Below are positions 10,997-23,242 of a stretch of DNA of 64,000 nucleotides, in pieces. Source of the stretch: Cyanophora paradoxa (lineage: Eukaryota > Glaucocystophyceae > Cyanophorales > Cyanophoraceae); contig QPMI01000158.1 of the NCBI GenBank assembly GCA_004431415.1, positions 1 through 64,000 of the forward strand, written 5' to 3'. The notes beneath the pieces are model-generated. The model saw nothing but the letters and a program-made list of their open reading frames with translations. It had not been told where the DNA came from and ran no database searches. How positions within the stretch are numbered: the first letter of the stretch is position 1; each line of letters starts with the position of its first letter. The translations under genes and the position numbers were made by a program.

Positions 10997-11709
10997 GGTT
11001 TCCCCCTAAACCTGGTGCAAGCCTGCAACCCCCGGGCGCGGCTCGAGCCTCTGCGCGGGGGGGTACAACCTGGCTGGACGATCGAACACACTCGCGCACG
11101 ACCGACCCGTACGGTAATCCACTTGAAATTCCCGAATCGGTCGCGATCGAAGCCAAAATTTAAAAGTGGACCCCCAGCTGCAGCAAACTTCAGAACCGTT
11201 TTGAACGCGTACGATACTACGCGTACGAGTGCGGTACCTAGCACTACCGTGTATAATGGGTCCGTATTAATGTTAGAATCGAATGCGCACCACTTCCATC
11301 ATGGCATTATGACTCAATTTATGAGTTGCATACTAGTACTTAAGCTTCTTGTCAAGTTCTTGAGCTTCGAAGTGCTTCCAAACTTGGCGCGGGCGCGGGC
11401 GCGCCGCACCGGCCCGCGCGCCGCGCCGGCCCGCGCGCCGCGCGCGGTTTGCTGAGGGCGGCCGAGGTGCTTCGGCATTGCGCATGCTTGAGCTCGCGCC
11501 GCCTAGCCTAGTACCGCGGACCCCATCTAGATCTAGATTCCAGATCTAGATCGCGTGGCAGCGGCGCCGGCCGCGGCCCCGCATCGTCGCTGTCGGACGT
11601 CGGTCCCTTTCAGCCGCAAATTGGTTTAAACGCACTGTAGATCTAAAGTTCTAAAGCCTGGGGGTTTTCGGCCGCCAATAAACGAAACCAGGAAGGACCC
11701 GACGATGGT
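10997..11709. other. Intergenic with palindromic AGATCT run and GCGC repeats
   Basis: No coding evidence. An imperfect CGCGCCG repeat sits at 11393-11448. At about 11527-11553 there is an alternating AGA/TCT run (AGATCTAGATCTAGA), then a second nearby copy. This is the same kind of local palindrome seen in the 51-59 kb duplication zone. Confidence 0.45.
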
Positions 11710-12955
11710 CTAGAACAGCTTCCTGGCGACAGTCATGCCCTCCAGGGTCGGGACGAGGACCGAATCGTACTTCGAAGGGTCCGCTAGCCTTCGGTTGAAC
11801 TCCTGCACCGTTCGCGTACGCGTACCCCCCGTCAGCCCCAGGGAAGGGGCCGGGGCGGGCCGGGCCCGCCTGCATCGCGTGGAGCCCGTCGAGGAATGCC
11901 CGCTCCCCCTTTTCCGGCCTGTCGCCGGGCGCCGCGTCCTTGTACGCCCACCCCTTGCCCTCGGGCGACGGCACCTGGCGCGGGCGTGAGGGGGCCGGGG
12001 CCGGGTGGGTACGCGTACAGGAGAAAGGAAGAGCGGGATAGGGCCCACCAGCTCCCTGTGGACCTGCCCGAAGTAGTACGTGTTGTCGCCGACAATCAGG
12101 CCGCCCTTCCGGACGTGCTTCTCCGCCCAGTCGAGGTACTTGGGGTACCCCTGCGCCTCTCGTCGCCCAGGGGAAGAGAAGGGAGGGGGGGTACGGCGGA
12201 CCTTCTTGTTGGCGTCGATGAAGACGGCGTCGAAGGGGCCCTCGCCCTCGATTTCCGCGAGCCGCTGCTGCGCGTCCCCGAGCATGATCGTCGTCCTGTC
12301 CGCGACCCCGTACTGCGCGCCGCGCGCTCGGATTCGATCCGGACATTTGATCCGGGGACGCGGGGCCCCGCACGGCTTCGAAGAGCTCTGCGGCAGCCTC
12401 CGCATGGACAGCCGTGGTCTCAAATGTCCACAGGCGGCCCTCAGGCGCGGGGGGCAGAGCCGAGGCGATCCTGCGAGCGGGGAGAGCGTGGCGCCGGACG
12501 GTGTTCGAAGCGATGAGGCATCGAAGCGCAAATGCAAGGATCATTACCAGCAGCCGGAGTAGCCGAACACTGCACGGCGTCGATGAGCGGGGTTTGCAAA
12601 GAAGAGCGGCGGGTTTCAAACGGGGGGCGCACGAGTCCCGACCTCAACGGCCTTGCGCGTGCCTTGCAGCTTCAGAAGCAGCGCGAGAATCTTGCCCTCG
12701 TGCGCCGTCAAGGAAATGGCCGGAATGCCTGCGCGGTGGGTGGCGTCAAGGCGCGCATTGTCCGAATCAGTCTAGCTATAGATCTGCAAAGCAGCGGGAG
12801 CGCGCCTTTCGCCTCTGCGGCCACCCTCGCAGCCGCGAGCACTTTCGGCTCCTCTGCGAACAGCTGTGTGGCACGCGTGACGCGAATTCCGCTCGCGTCC
12901 GTAGGGTCGATTGCGTACGCGCTCGGCCCATGATTCGGTCTCTTGCGATCGCCCT
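11710..12955 (-). CDS. SAM-dependent O-methyltransferase (class I, CCoAOMT-like)
   Basis: This is a soluble methyltransferase of the family that includes caffeoyl-CoA and catechol O-methyltransferases; it transfers methyl from SAM to a hydroxyl. Minus-strand exons give AYAIDPTDASGIRVTRATQL (about 12930), AHEGKILALLLKLQGTRKAV and EVGT (motif I region). Next come EGRLWTFETTAVHAEAAAEL, RTTIMLGDAQQRLAEIEG, FDAVFIDANKK (metal/SAM-site region), YLDWAEKHVRKGGLIVGDNT with YYFGQVH, and the C-terminal YDSVLVPTLEGMTVARKLF. The stop is at 11710-11712. The FIDANK...DN pair is typical of the metal-dependent class I enzymes. Intron positions fit GT-AG, with GTACCCC-type sequences inside introns. The extreme N-terminus was not resolved. 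Substrate is not predictable. Confidence 0.82.
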
Positions 12956-13868
12956 GGGCCGAGTCCTGCGATGGATTTTCATCTCAGCGAAGCTCCGTAT
13001 TACGCGGAGACACAACGCAGGAAGAGTGGCGCACCCGATCGCATGGTCATCCTGCCGCGACTTGGGACGGCCGCCCAGCGGGGGGCCTGGCATCTGCTTT
13101 GGACGCCGAAGCGCTTGCGGCCTCCTACCGAGTGCGTGGTGAGCACCGCTCGCGCCTGGCCGACAGCGAGCGCCGCTGGCTGGACGCGCTGCGCTGCGCC
13201 CGCGAGCACCCCGCACGCCGCAAAGCCAGCCATACGATGTAGATCAGAGAGATCAGTCAGAACAGGCTGTCTGGATCGGCCTTCAGCTGCACGGCAGCTC
13301 CCCGTACGTACCCCCCGGCGTCACTGGTGACTGGCAGGCTGGTATGCGTACGGTGACCGGCGCGCGCGCCCGCATGCGCACGGCCGGCTGGCCGCGGCCC
13401 GCGGGCGCCTAGGCCTCGAGCTGGACTCGGCGAGCTCGATTGCGATCGCGCGCGAGCTATAGCATTAGCTATAACTTGCATTAGCTATAGCAAGGTTCAC
13501 GCGCGGCGCGTGCGCGTGCATGCGCACATCCATCAATCAAAATTTGAGCTCGAGCCTCCACCACGTACACGGCGCGCGCGAGTTAAGGCCTGGAAGGGTT
13601 GGTTCATTTCGGTAAAACGTTTGACGTGACTAGGAACAACTAGAACTAGATCGAAGACTAGATCGAAGAAAAGAAGGGTCGACTACGACTAGCACTGGGC
13701 GCGCGGGCCAGCGGGGGCTCCCGGGCGCTTTCGGACCCCGCCGCCAGGCCCGGGGGCGGCCCGTAAGTACCTAATAGTATGAACCTAGAGAAGCCGCCGG
13801 CCCGCACACGCGGGCGCGGCCGCGCGTCGCCCGCGCGGCCGAAGGGGGCGCCCGCCGCGCCGCGCCGC
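12956..13868. other. Intergenic, possible 5' end of methyltransferase gene
   Basis: This may hold the first exon and promoter of the methyltransferase gene, which lacks a clear start. The right part (13430-13700) has repeated TAGCTATA-type palindromes and direct repeats of GACTAGATCGAAGA. No other gene is seen. Confidence 0.4.
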
Positions 13869-16800
13869 TCAGCCGAACCAGCTGCGCTTCTTCTTCTTCT
13901 GGATGTACTCGCGGACCTCCTGCATGTTGGTGTTCATGGCGCGCATCTGCGCCGCGAGCTCCTCCGCAGAGGCCGGCGGCGCCCCCGCGCCGGAGACGCT
14001 CGGGTACGGGGCGGAGCGGGAGGCCTGCATGCCGCCGGCGCCGCCGGCGGCGGAGAGGCGCTGGTCGACGATGTGCTCCATGCGGCGCGCGAGGTTGTCC
14101 TCCATGTCCGCCAGCCGCCGCTGGATATCCACCGAGACGCGCGCCGCCGCCGTCTGCGCCGCCGTGCCCACCTCGGCGCCCGCGCTGCGCGGCGGCGGCG
14201 GCGGCGGCGGCGGCATCGCCTCCGGCTGCCGCTTCTCGCCCGGCTGGATGCTCTTCGTGAGCTGCTGCATGGTGCGCCGGATCTCGTCCATCATGCCGGC
14301 GCCGGCGGCGCCGCCCGAGCCCGAGCTCGTGACCTCGAGGGCGCCCTTGCCCGAGGCGACGTGGGTGAGGATGATGGAGGAGAGCTCGACGCGCTGCTCG
14401 ATGTCCTGCAGCCGCTGCGAGATAAGGTCGACGGCCGTCCCGACCGCCTTCATCTGCGCCGTGGCGCCCTCCTCGTCCTCCTTGCGCTCGCCCTCCCAGA
14501 GCTCCAGGTCGAAGACCTTCTGGTCGTCCTCCTCGCCGCTCGCCTTGGTGTACGCCGTCAGCTGCTCCGTCGCCGCCGCCGACGAGGCGTCCCGCTTGCC
14601 CAGCAGCGCCCGCAGGCCGTCGTTCACCGAGATGACGCCCCGGGCCAGCGCGATGGTCACGGGCCCCGCCTTGCGCGCCTTCTGCGCGCCCTCCTCGAGG
14701 GCCGCGGCGGCGTCGCGGGACTTGACGGCGGGGCCGGCGGCGGCCGCCTGCGCCTGCGCGTTCTCGCTGGCGGCGACGACGGCCTCGGCGTCCTCGGCGA
14801 TGCCCGAGATGAGGTAGAAGAGCATGTAGGGGACGCAGAAGACGGCGGCGAAGGGGAGGATCATCGCCATGAAGACGAGGGAGGAGACCTTGGTGCCGAG
14901 GCCCTCCAGGGACTTGCCGAAGGCCGAGGGGAGGACCTCCGCGTTCGGCGAGTCCGGGTCGTCCTTGCGCCCGCAGAAGAGCTTGTCCAGGGCGCGCAGG
15001 GGCCACTCGATGAGCACGCGGACGAGGAACTGGATGAGGTTGAAGGGGGGCGGGACGTATTCGCGCCCCGCGTACTCCAGGTACGTCGCCGCTCGGGTGT
15101 ACTGGAACTGCTCCTCGGCCCGGTCGGCTGCGCGCGCGCCGCCCCGGGGGCGTCAGCATGGCCCCCGCGGACGAGGCAGCGCCACGGCGCACCGATCTTG
15201 CCGTACGTGCCGCCGTAGACGGCAATGAGGAGGTTGAGCAGCATGATCACCGAGAAGACTGGCGGGCGGGGCGGGGCGCGTCGTCAGTCAGGGGCCAGCC
15301 GCCGGCGGGGGCGCGCGCTAGATCCCGCCCCCGCCCCGCCTCACCGAGGTAGAACGAGTAGATGGCGAATCCGACCATCGAGCTGTGCTCAATGACGAAG
15401 TCGATGTCGCTCTGCGGCGGCGAGGCGGCGGTGAGACGAGGCGCGGGGGCGCGGCTGCCGCCTGGGCGGCGGAGGGCGGGCGCACGTCGCCGAGGATGGT
15501 CTTGAACATAAACAGGACCGTGTCCTGCGGCGTCTGCTCGTTCGTCTCCTGCGCTCGCGGGGGGGGGGCGGGCGGGGCGCCCCAGGGGTCAGCCAGGCGA
15601 GTGCAAGCGCGCGGCGGCCGCGGCGGCGCACGAGGATGTGGATGATGAGGATGTGGATCAGCTGCGAGAACCCGAGCATGACCAACAGCAGCACCACGAG
15701 GAACGTCAGCGTGTCCGTCGCCACTGCCGGCGCGCGTCAGCGGGGCGGAACGCGGCGCAACGCGGCGGCGGTCGGCGCACTGTTCTTGATGATGGTGAGG
15801 AGGGGCCCGAGCGTCGAGTGCAGGTCGCAGACGTTCAGCAGGCGCGTCCAGAGAAGGATCGAGTTGAACGCCAGGATGCGGTACGCCGTCGTTACCTGCG
15901 GCCCGCCCGCCCGCCCGCCCGTCGGCCCAAGCGCCCCGCACGCCGCGGCGCCCGGGCGCACCTCGACGTGGTCGAACGAGAAGATGTTCTTGACGCGGAA
16001 GTAGTAGAAGGCGCCGAAGATGAGCACCATGAGGACGTCGGCGAAGTTCCAGATGGAGGTGAAGTACTTGAGGCCCTCCTGGATGGCCTGCGAGCCCTCG
16101 GAGACGACGAAGCCGACGAGGAGGAAGGCCATGACGACATCGGCGAGGTTGAGCTGCTCGGTCTGCCAGTTGAGGGCCCACGTGAAGTTGGCGAGGAACA
16201 TGATGTAGAAGGCGAACTCCATGAAGAACTTGCCGCGGGGCGTCCCGAAGAACATGTCCTTGCGGGCGAAGAGGTTCCAGCCGGCGGCGCGCTGGTCCGT
16301 CTCGCGGAACCAGCCGTGGTCCTTGTGGAAGGGCCGCCCGAACGCGAAGGAGAAGATGCCCTCGTCCGCCTCGCGCGGCTTCTCCCACGAGTTGGCGAAC
16401 GAGGAGAAGGGCTTGACGAAGGCGAGCTCCACGATCGACTCGTCCGGCTTCGTGTCGCCGCGCCAGATGCCCTCCAGCTCCGCCGTCACGCGCGGGTGGG
16501 CGATGAGCTTGCCGGCGTCGGGCCCGATCTCCTCCAGCATCTCGATGACGCTCTTGAAGGTCGGGTTCTTCTCCTTGACGTCGTCGGGGCGCGGCAGCTG
16601 GTGCTTGGTGGGCGGCGGGTGCTGCCGCAGCACGCTGTCGATCGCCATCTTGAAGGCGGGCCCGCGGGCGCGCATGATGACGCCGAACTCGTAGAGCCAG
16701 TCGCCGGCGAGGCCGGCGAAGCCGACGACCTCCATCTCGGGCGGGATGCGCAGGTCGACGCTCTGCACCTGGCTCGTGAGGCCGCCCGTGCGCTGGTTCA

Positions 16801-19800
16801 GCACCGACTGGCGCCCCTGCGGCTCCACCGCCTGCGACTGGTTCGACTTGCGGAAGAACTGCGCGCGGGGCCCCGGGCGGCGTCAGGGCCGGCGAGAGGA
16901 GGGGGCGCCCGAGCTGGCGCGGCGGCGGCGGGGGCGGCGGCGGGGGCCCGCGCACCTGGACGGCGCAGACGGCGCGGTTCGGCTCGCCCTGCTTGACGTG
17001 CTCCTGCGGGAGCGTGTCGTACCAGATGCGCAGGCCGACGATCGGGTCCCGGTCCTCGTAGTCGGTGTTCGAGTCGGGGAAGTACTTGTCCGCTCCGCGG
17101 CGAGCGCCCGTGCCCGTCCAGGAGCCCGTCTTGTTGGAGCCGCCCGGCACCTTCCAGATGGTCTGGTGCCCGCAGATGAAGCCCTCCTCGTTCGGGAAGC
17201 TGCTGTAGACGTACGCGAGCTTGACCTGCGCCAGCGTCCCCTCCTTGCGCTCGCGCGACGGCAGGTGCGGCAGGTCGTCCATCACGAGCAGCTTCGGCCC
17301 GGCCGGCGGCTGCGTCGCCTCCAGCGCGCCGCCGAAGAGGCGCGCGCCGTCGTCCTTGCTGAACGAGGGGCCGAACTGGTAGTGGAACATGCCGTGGCTC
17401 GGGTCGCGGATGTGCTTGATGAAGTTGGGCTGGTACTCGTCGATCGCCTTCTTGTGCTTCTCGTCCTCGCGCTTGATGGCCGCCTGCCGCTGCATGCGCT
17501 CCTGGATGGCGCGCTTCTTGTGCGCGAGGTCGACGATGACCTTGCGCTGGATCATCTCCGCCGCCGACTCCTTGGTCATGCCGTCCTCGATCATCTCGTC
17601 GAGGATCTCGACGGCCAGCTCGAGCGCCGCCATCTTCTTCTCCGTGTACTCCTCCCGGCGCGGCTCCTCCTGCTCCGCCAGGCGCCCGTAGTGCACCGCG
17701 AAGAGGACGGCGGCGTGCAGGCGCCCGTCGACGCCGTCGGCGTCGTACGAGCAGCGGGAGCGGACGACCTTCGGGACGTTGACCTCCTTCTTGCGGGCCA
17801 GGATCTCGATGACGCCGAACTTCTCGCGCGGCGCGAAGGTCGTCAGGTTCTCCGCGAACTTGATCTTCTTGATAAACTCGGGGCTCTCCTCCCCGTGCAT
17901 CTCCCCGCCCTCCTTGAGGGCGGCGATGGCGAGGTCCGACGTCTCGTCGCGCCCCGCGTAGGCCGCCCACAGGAGCGGGTTCATGCCGGACACGTCGTCG
18001 TTCAGGATCTGGCCGAGCTCCAGGCCGTTCAGGTCCCCGAAGACCTCCTGGAAGGCCGACTCGCCGAAGCCGTAGATCGCCGCGTAGGCGAGCGGGACGC
18101 GCCCCTGGTTGTCCTCCATCTTGAGCAGCGCGTTCGACCCCTTGGAGTTGATCAGCGTGCGCGCCAGCGAGATGGCGTTGTTGTCGTAGCTGCTGTTGTT
18201 GAAGTGCTTCGTGCAGAGGTGGAGCGCGGTGCGGCCGAGCGCGTCCTTCGAGTCGACGACCGCCTCGTAGAGCAGCAGCTGCCGGAGCGATTCCTTGAAG
18301 TTGTCCGACTCGTCGAAGCCGTTGGCGGCCATGTACATGAGCGCCGTCCGCTTCCGCGCGTCCTTCGCGTTCGGGTCCACGCCGGACTGCAGCAGGACGT
18401 CCACCATCACGCTGTTCTTGCCCACGAATTTCTGCGTTCGGCCCCGGTCAGCCCCGCCCGGCCCCGCCCCGCCCCGCCCCGCCCCGCCCCGCAGGCCGCC
18501 GCTGCTCCTCCCGGCGCCGGCCCGGCCCGGCCCGGCCGCACCATGAGCGGGGTAACGCCGCCGTCGTAGATGGTGCGCCGGAGGACGTCGCGGACCTCGT
18601 CGGAGACCGCCGCGCGGGCCGACGTGTCCGTGTTGCGCCCGATCAGGATCGAGGTCATGTCGTCGTCCTCACGCTCCAGCGCGTACTGCAGCGCCACCTT
18701 CTTGAACTTGTCCTGGGCGTACTTGTCCGCCGGCTGCGCGCGCGCCCCCGGCGCCGTCGGCTCGCGCACTCGCTCGGCGCCGAAACGCGGGGGCGGGGCC
18801 GGCGCGCACGTTCCAGCGCAGGACCTGGATATCTTGCGCGCCCCGGATCTCCAGCCCAGTTTTCGGGTCGCGGGGCTTCTCCTTGATCATCTCGGGCTCA
18901 AGAAGCGTCTTGACCACCTCCTGAGAATCCTGCATCGACGCGTAGATCTGGAGAGGAGGGGCGCGGTTAGAGGCGGCTGGGGCGGCCTCCACAACGGGGG
19001 CATACGAGGGGCGTGCGGCGATCGGCGTCGGGCGCGTCGATCATCTGCGGCGAGGTGGGAGGATTAGGGTGTGCGCGGCGCTACTCTGCGCGAGACCGCC
19101 GCCGGCGCACGTCGGTAAAATGGAACTCGGTGATGAGCTTCTTGCACATGTCTGCGTTGCCGCTCTGGGCCGCGACGCTGCCCGCCTGTCAGAGACGGTG
19201 CCGGGGCGGGCGGGAGAATCGGGAGGGGCGGGCGGCGCTGCGCACTGGAGGAGGTTCTGGTACTTCTGGTTGAGGGTGTGCTTGATGATGGGGAGCGGCT
19301 GCGGCTGGAATTGCCGGCGGTCGCGCTGCGCCTCCTCCTGCTGGCGCCGCTCGAGCTGCATCTGCCTGGTGACCTCCTCATCGTCGTCCTCGCTGTGCTC
19401 GATCTGGTCGTCGTCGCTGTTCTCGCCCTCGTCCGAATCGAACGAAGTGTACGCCGGCGAAGTGCGCCTGCGGCCCCGGCCCCACCCCGATCGGCCCGGC
19501 CCAACTCTGCTCTGGCGGCGCAGCGCACCAGCTGCCGTTCTTCGTGAAGAAGTACTTCAGCAGCCTGTTATTCGAGCTGCGGACGCAGTAGAAGGCCGCC
19601 TGCGGTGCGCGTGAGGAACTCCGAGCGGGCGAAGGAAGCCGCGGGCGCGGCGGCCGCGCACCGTCTCGCCGTTCTTGTTGCGGATGTGCGGGTCGGCCTT
19701 GTACTTGAGCAGAAGACGCATGATCTTCGTGTTGCCGTCCCTGGCCGCCTGCGGGGAGACGGCCGGCTCGTCAGCTGGGGGCCGCGCGGCTCGGGCGGGG

Positions 19801-20900
19801 CGGGGCGGCGTGGCGCGGGGCGGCTCTCGCCTTCATGAGGATGGTCTCGCCGGTGGAGTCCTCCTTCTGGGACTCGGCGCGCTGGTTGATGAGCGTCGTG
19901 CGAACGCGCTCGTCCTTGATCGCGTGGATGAAGTCGCGGAGCTTCTCCGACTCGTTCTCGTAGACGTACATGAGGAAGTTCTTCCCGTCGATGTCGACGT
20001 GCGGGTTGTCGGACCTTGAAACGGGGGCGGTCGGCCCAAGAAAGGAACTGGGGACGGGGGTTAGAGGGGGCCGCACCCCTCGCCGAACTGAAGATCCGGG
20101 GGGAACAGCTTCAAGGGCGGGTCCATATCGCAACCCCCAAGATACCACCTGAGCCCAAGGTCAGAGAAGCGGCCAGTGCGAAGAGGGGCAGCGAGGGCCG
20201 CACAAGGCGAGGTCAATCTGGTCCTTGGCGATCATCGACATGACGAGCGTGCGCTTCGCGCGCAGAGTACGGATTTCGAGGATGTTGTGGTTCTGAAAAG
20301 CCGCGGTTTAGCACCCGGAAAAGGAAGGAAGGGCGGAGGACGGGCGACGAACGCCGAGCTTGCGGATGTAGTCCTGGAAAATGATCTTGTAGTACGGAAC
20401 GAGGTTGCCGCTGCCCTCCCTGAGAACGTTGAGGCCAGAGAGAAGCGGGTGCTCCCGCTGCTTTTTCTTCTGATCCTCCGCCTTCTTGTTCTTGTCCTTC
20501 TCGTCAATCTCGTAGCCGGACCACATGGAGTCCGCGCCCTTCTTAAGGAGCCTGCGCGAGAGTATGCGGTGAGCGGGCAGTGCAAGGCGAGAACGCAGGC
20601 GCCACGTACACACGGACGCCGGGCGGGAAGAGCTCGCGGGCGGCCTGAGCGAGCGCGTCCGCCCGCTCCTCTTCCGGATACGGGCCACTGCCGAGATCTT
20701 CATTCTCATCGATCATCTTCACCAGCTCCTGCGCCTTCTCCGCGACCTGCGACGCGTTGAGCCTTCCCCGCTCGATCAAATTAAGCGCTGCTGCCCTCAC
20801 CAAGTCTTCGACCTCGTCCACATCCTTGTTCTCGCTGTTCTGTTTGTCCCATGATATGCGGGCGAAGAGCTCGGGCAGCGGAACCCGAGGGGGAGGCCGA
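13869..20900 (-). CDS. Ankyrin-repeat TRP-like cation channel
   Basis: This is a very large spliced membrane protein. The order on the minus strand is: helical N-terminus (RISWDKQNSENKDVDEVEDL, about 20850); ankyrin-type repeats (ADPHIRNKNGETV, SGVDPNAKDARKRTALMYMA, SKDALGRTALHLCTKHF, GMNPLLWAAYAGRDE; about 19750-17930); a cytosolic domain (17900-16700) with IPPEMEVVGFAGLAGDWLYE; then membrane segments. The segments are MEFAFYIMFLANFTWALNW, ADVVMAFLLVGFVVSEG, WNFADVLMVLIFGAFYYFRV, TDTLTFLVVLLLVMLGFSQL, a pore-like stretch (TPQDTVLFMFKTILGD), VFSVIMLLNLLIAVYGGTYG and VFMAMILPFAAVFCVPYMLF. A cytosolic coiled-coil/Ala-rich tail ends QKKKKRSWFG with a stop at 13869. The ankyrin-plus-six-helix plan with LLNLLIA before the cytosolic tail resembles TRP channels. 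Many introns seem to use GC donors. The first exon was not found. Ion and gating signal are unknown. Confidence 0.8.
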
Positions 20901-21432
20901 CTGCGAAGCGACCGAAGGGACAGCGGGTTAGATTTCGAACGCGCCGTGGTCGGTCGCGAATGCTAGGCGCATATCCAGTTTGTATCTATGATTTAGATTC
21001 GAGGAGCGACGCGGTACGGTCCAGCCGTCGCGTGCCCGTCGGCAGCCCGGCCGGCCGCAGGGCCTTCGACGGAGCGGACAAACGAGCGAGCGACTCACAC
21101 AAGCAGCTCCTGACGTCCCTGCTCAGTCGGCATCGTTGCCAGACGCGGCCTGCGACGACAGTCAGTTGGCTGCTTCTGTTCAAGAACTGAAGGGCGGCCG
21201 AACGCCGGCAGGGGTATTTAGCGCGATGAAAGGCCGCTATGGGAGGCTGCGCACCGCGATGCGAGCCGCTGGCCGGAACGGTGCGCCTGGCCGGCTGGAT
21301 CGACGTCGACTCCCGCTACACGGAGCCTTGCTCTAGCTGGGTGTACCCCGGACCGGTCTGAAAAGCGCTGAAAACCGGAGCTCGCACTCGGCGGGCGGCG
21401 ATCGCGGCGTACGCGTATCAGCACTAGCGAAG
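20901..21432. other. Divergent intergenic region (channel / hydrolase)
   Basis: Between the starts of the channel gene (-) and the hydrolase gene (+). It probably contains both promoters and the missing first exon of the channel. No defined motif was recognised. Confidence 0.4.
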
Positions 21433-23129
21433 ATGGCGTTCTGCCTGGCCGCTACATCGTCCAGCGCGACGTTCGGCGTGCGCCGCGTGCAGCGTGCGTC
21501 AACTGCTGGCGTCTGCAGCAGTGCATCCGCTAGCGCTAGCTCCTCCAAGGCCGGAGCACCAGTTCGAGTCGACCACGAGTTCCTGGGCATGAGCGTATCG
21601 CATCGCAGCGTCTTCTTCGTGCCGAATGAGCGCGCGCGCTACGTATACCGGCGAACGTCGCCCGCGGTTAGCGTTCCCGCTGCGGCGTCGACCTCGGCGT
21701 CATCGGCCCAAGCCCCGGCCGCTGATGCGCCTGAGCTGGAGGTGCGCATTCAGCGATCGAGCGCTTCGCGTGTTGTGCTCTGACATCTTGTCCCCTCCTT
21801 TTGAAGCTGCACTTCGCTCTGCCGCCCTCCGGTGCGCCTCAGCTGCGGCCTCTGCTGTTCGTCCACGGCAGCTTCCACTCGGCGTTCTGGTGGGCCGCTT
21901 TCTCGCATTGACCATATGCGTGTCTGTGCTGACAGGCCCCCAGCTGGGAAGAGAACTTCCTTCCGTACTTCGCGTCACTGGGCCACCCATCATTCGCCGT
22001 AAGCCTGCGCGGGCACGGCGGGAGCCCGACCACCGGCATCGAGGACCGCGCCCCGGTCGTCAAGGACTACATAGAAGACATCCACTGGGCCTGTGCGCTT
22101 TTGATTTCTAGTAGTTCGCTTTCTCGAGCGCCGCCAACGTCTGCGTTCTTCTGCAGTCGATGAGATTGAGCGGCGCGCCCCGAACGCGGGCGAGCCGGTG
22201 ATCGTGGCCCACAGCATCGGCGGCCTCGTGCTCGCCAAGTCAGTCCACCCCACACGCGGCGCCGCTCCCGCGCCGCGCCGCCGAGCTGATTTCGAAATCG
22301 CGCCCCGCAGCTACATCGAGCAGTACCAGCCCGAGCGCGCCGTGTTTATGTGCTCCATGCCGCCTAGCGGGATTGTGAACATCGCGAAGCGTACCCTTCT
22401 GCGGAACCCTTTCGAGGTCTGGGAGTTCGTTCAGGTCCGCACTGTACCCCTCCCGAGTCCACGGCCAGCGGCGCCGTACCCCTCGATCTGCGAACGCCGT
22501 ACCCCAGGCGTTCGGCATGAAGAAGGCTCTGAAGGACGTCAAGCTCTGCCGCCGCGCCTTCTTTTCCGAGGGTTTGCGTACCCCTTTTGAGTGCCGTGTA
22601 CCCCGGCGAACTGGCAGGCGCAGGGGTACCGGACACGGAAGTCGAGAAGCACATGCGGAGGCTAAAGGCGCCCCCACGGACTCTTTCCCTTGGCAAGGTC
22701 CGCCGTTCGGCCCGGAGTCCCTTCCGACCGTACCCCCTCCTCATTTTCGTACCCCCAGATTTCGCTTCCCGATCGGTCGAAGCTCCCCGGGAAGACCCGC
22801 GCCCTCGTCCTGGGCGCCCGCAACGACTTCGTGGTCGACGTGCGTATCCCCCAAAGGCGATTATCTATCTATCCATCCCGTACCCACCCGTCCGACCGTG
22901 CTGTACCCAGGTGCCGGCGGTGCACGAGACGGCGGAGGCGTTCGGAGTGGATGCCACCGTCTTCGAGGTCAGCTTCCGGCGCGGCTCTAGATCTCAGGCT
23001 CCGGCGCCCGGGGCGCCCCGCGCCGCTGACGCACGCCCGGCCCCTCGGCAGGACGCGGCGCACGACCTGATGCTGGAGCCGCGCTGGCGGGACGCCGCCG
23101 ACGTCATCGCCGCGTGGCTCCGCAGCTAG
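21433..23129 (+). CDS. Alpha/beta hydrolase, possibly organelle-targeted
   Basis: This is a serine hydrolase of the alpha/beta fold. The start at 21433 (MAFCLAATSSSATFGVRRVQ) gives a Ser/Ala/Arg-rich leader that could be a plastid or mitochondrial targeting peptide. Spliced exons carry the oxyanion-hole strand (RPLLFVHGSFHSAFWW), LGHPSFAVSLRGHGGSPTTG, the nucleophile elbow VIVAHSIGGLVLAKYIEQYQ and a cap-region helix (NPFEVWEFVQAFGMKKALKD). The acid-loop strand follows (KTRALVLGARNDFVVDV), then the histidine segment DAAHDLMLEPRWRDAADVI and a stop at 23127-23129. Serine (AHSIGG), Asp (ARND) and His (AHDLM) are all present, so it should be active. The elbow has Ala in place of the usual first Gly of GxSxG, as in many family members. 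Several introns start GTACCCC or GTGCG. Substrate is unknown. Confidence 0.82.
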
Positions 23130-23242
23130 CTAGCGCCCCTGCTAGCCACGACCAATCGTTCCCGGCGTCGACGTCGGATCGGGCGTTCAAGCTCCATATA
23201 GTTATACATAAGCTTGCTATCAACGTTACGCAAGGGGCACGC

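Noticed and set aside
13779-15218. 479-codon plus-strand ORF opposite the channel gene
   Set aside because: It is the antisense shadow of GC-rich coding exons; composition is Arg/Leu/Gly-heavy with no domain, while the minus strand has the channel tail.
16746-18569. 607-codon plus-strand ORF
   Set aside because: Antisense of the ankyrin/channel exons; long open frames are expected at this GC content.
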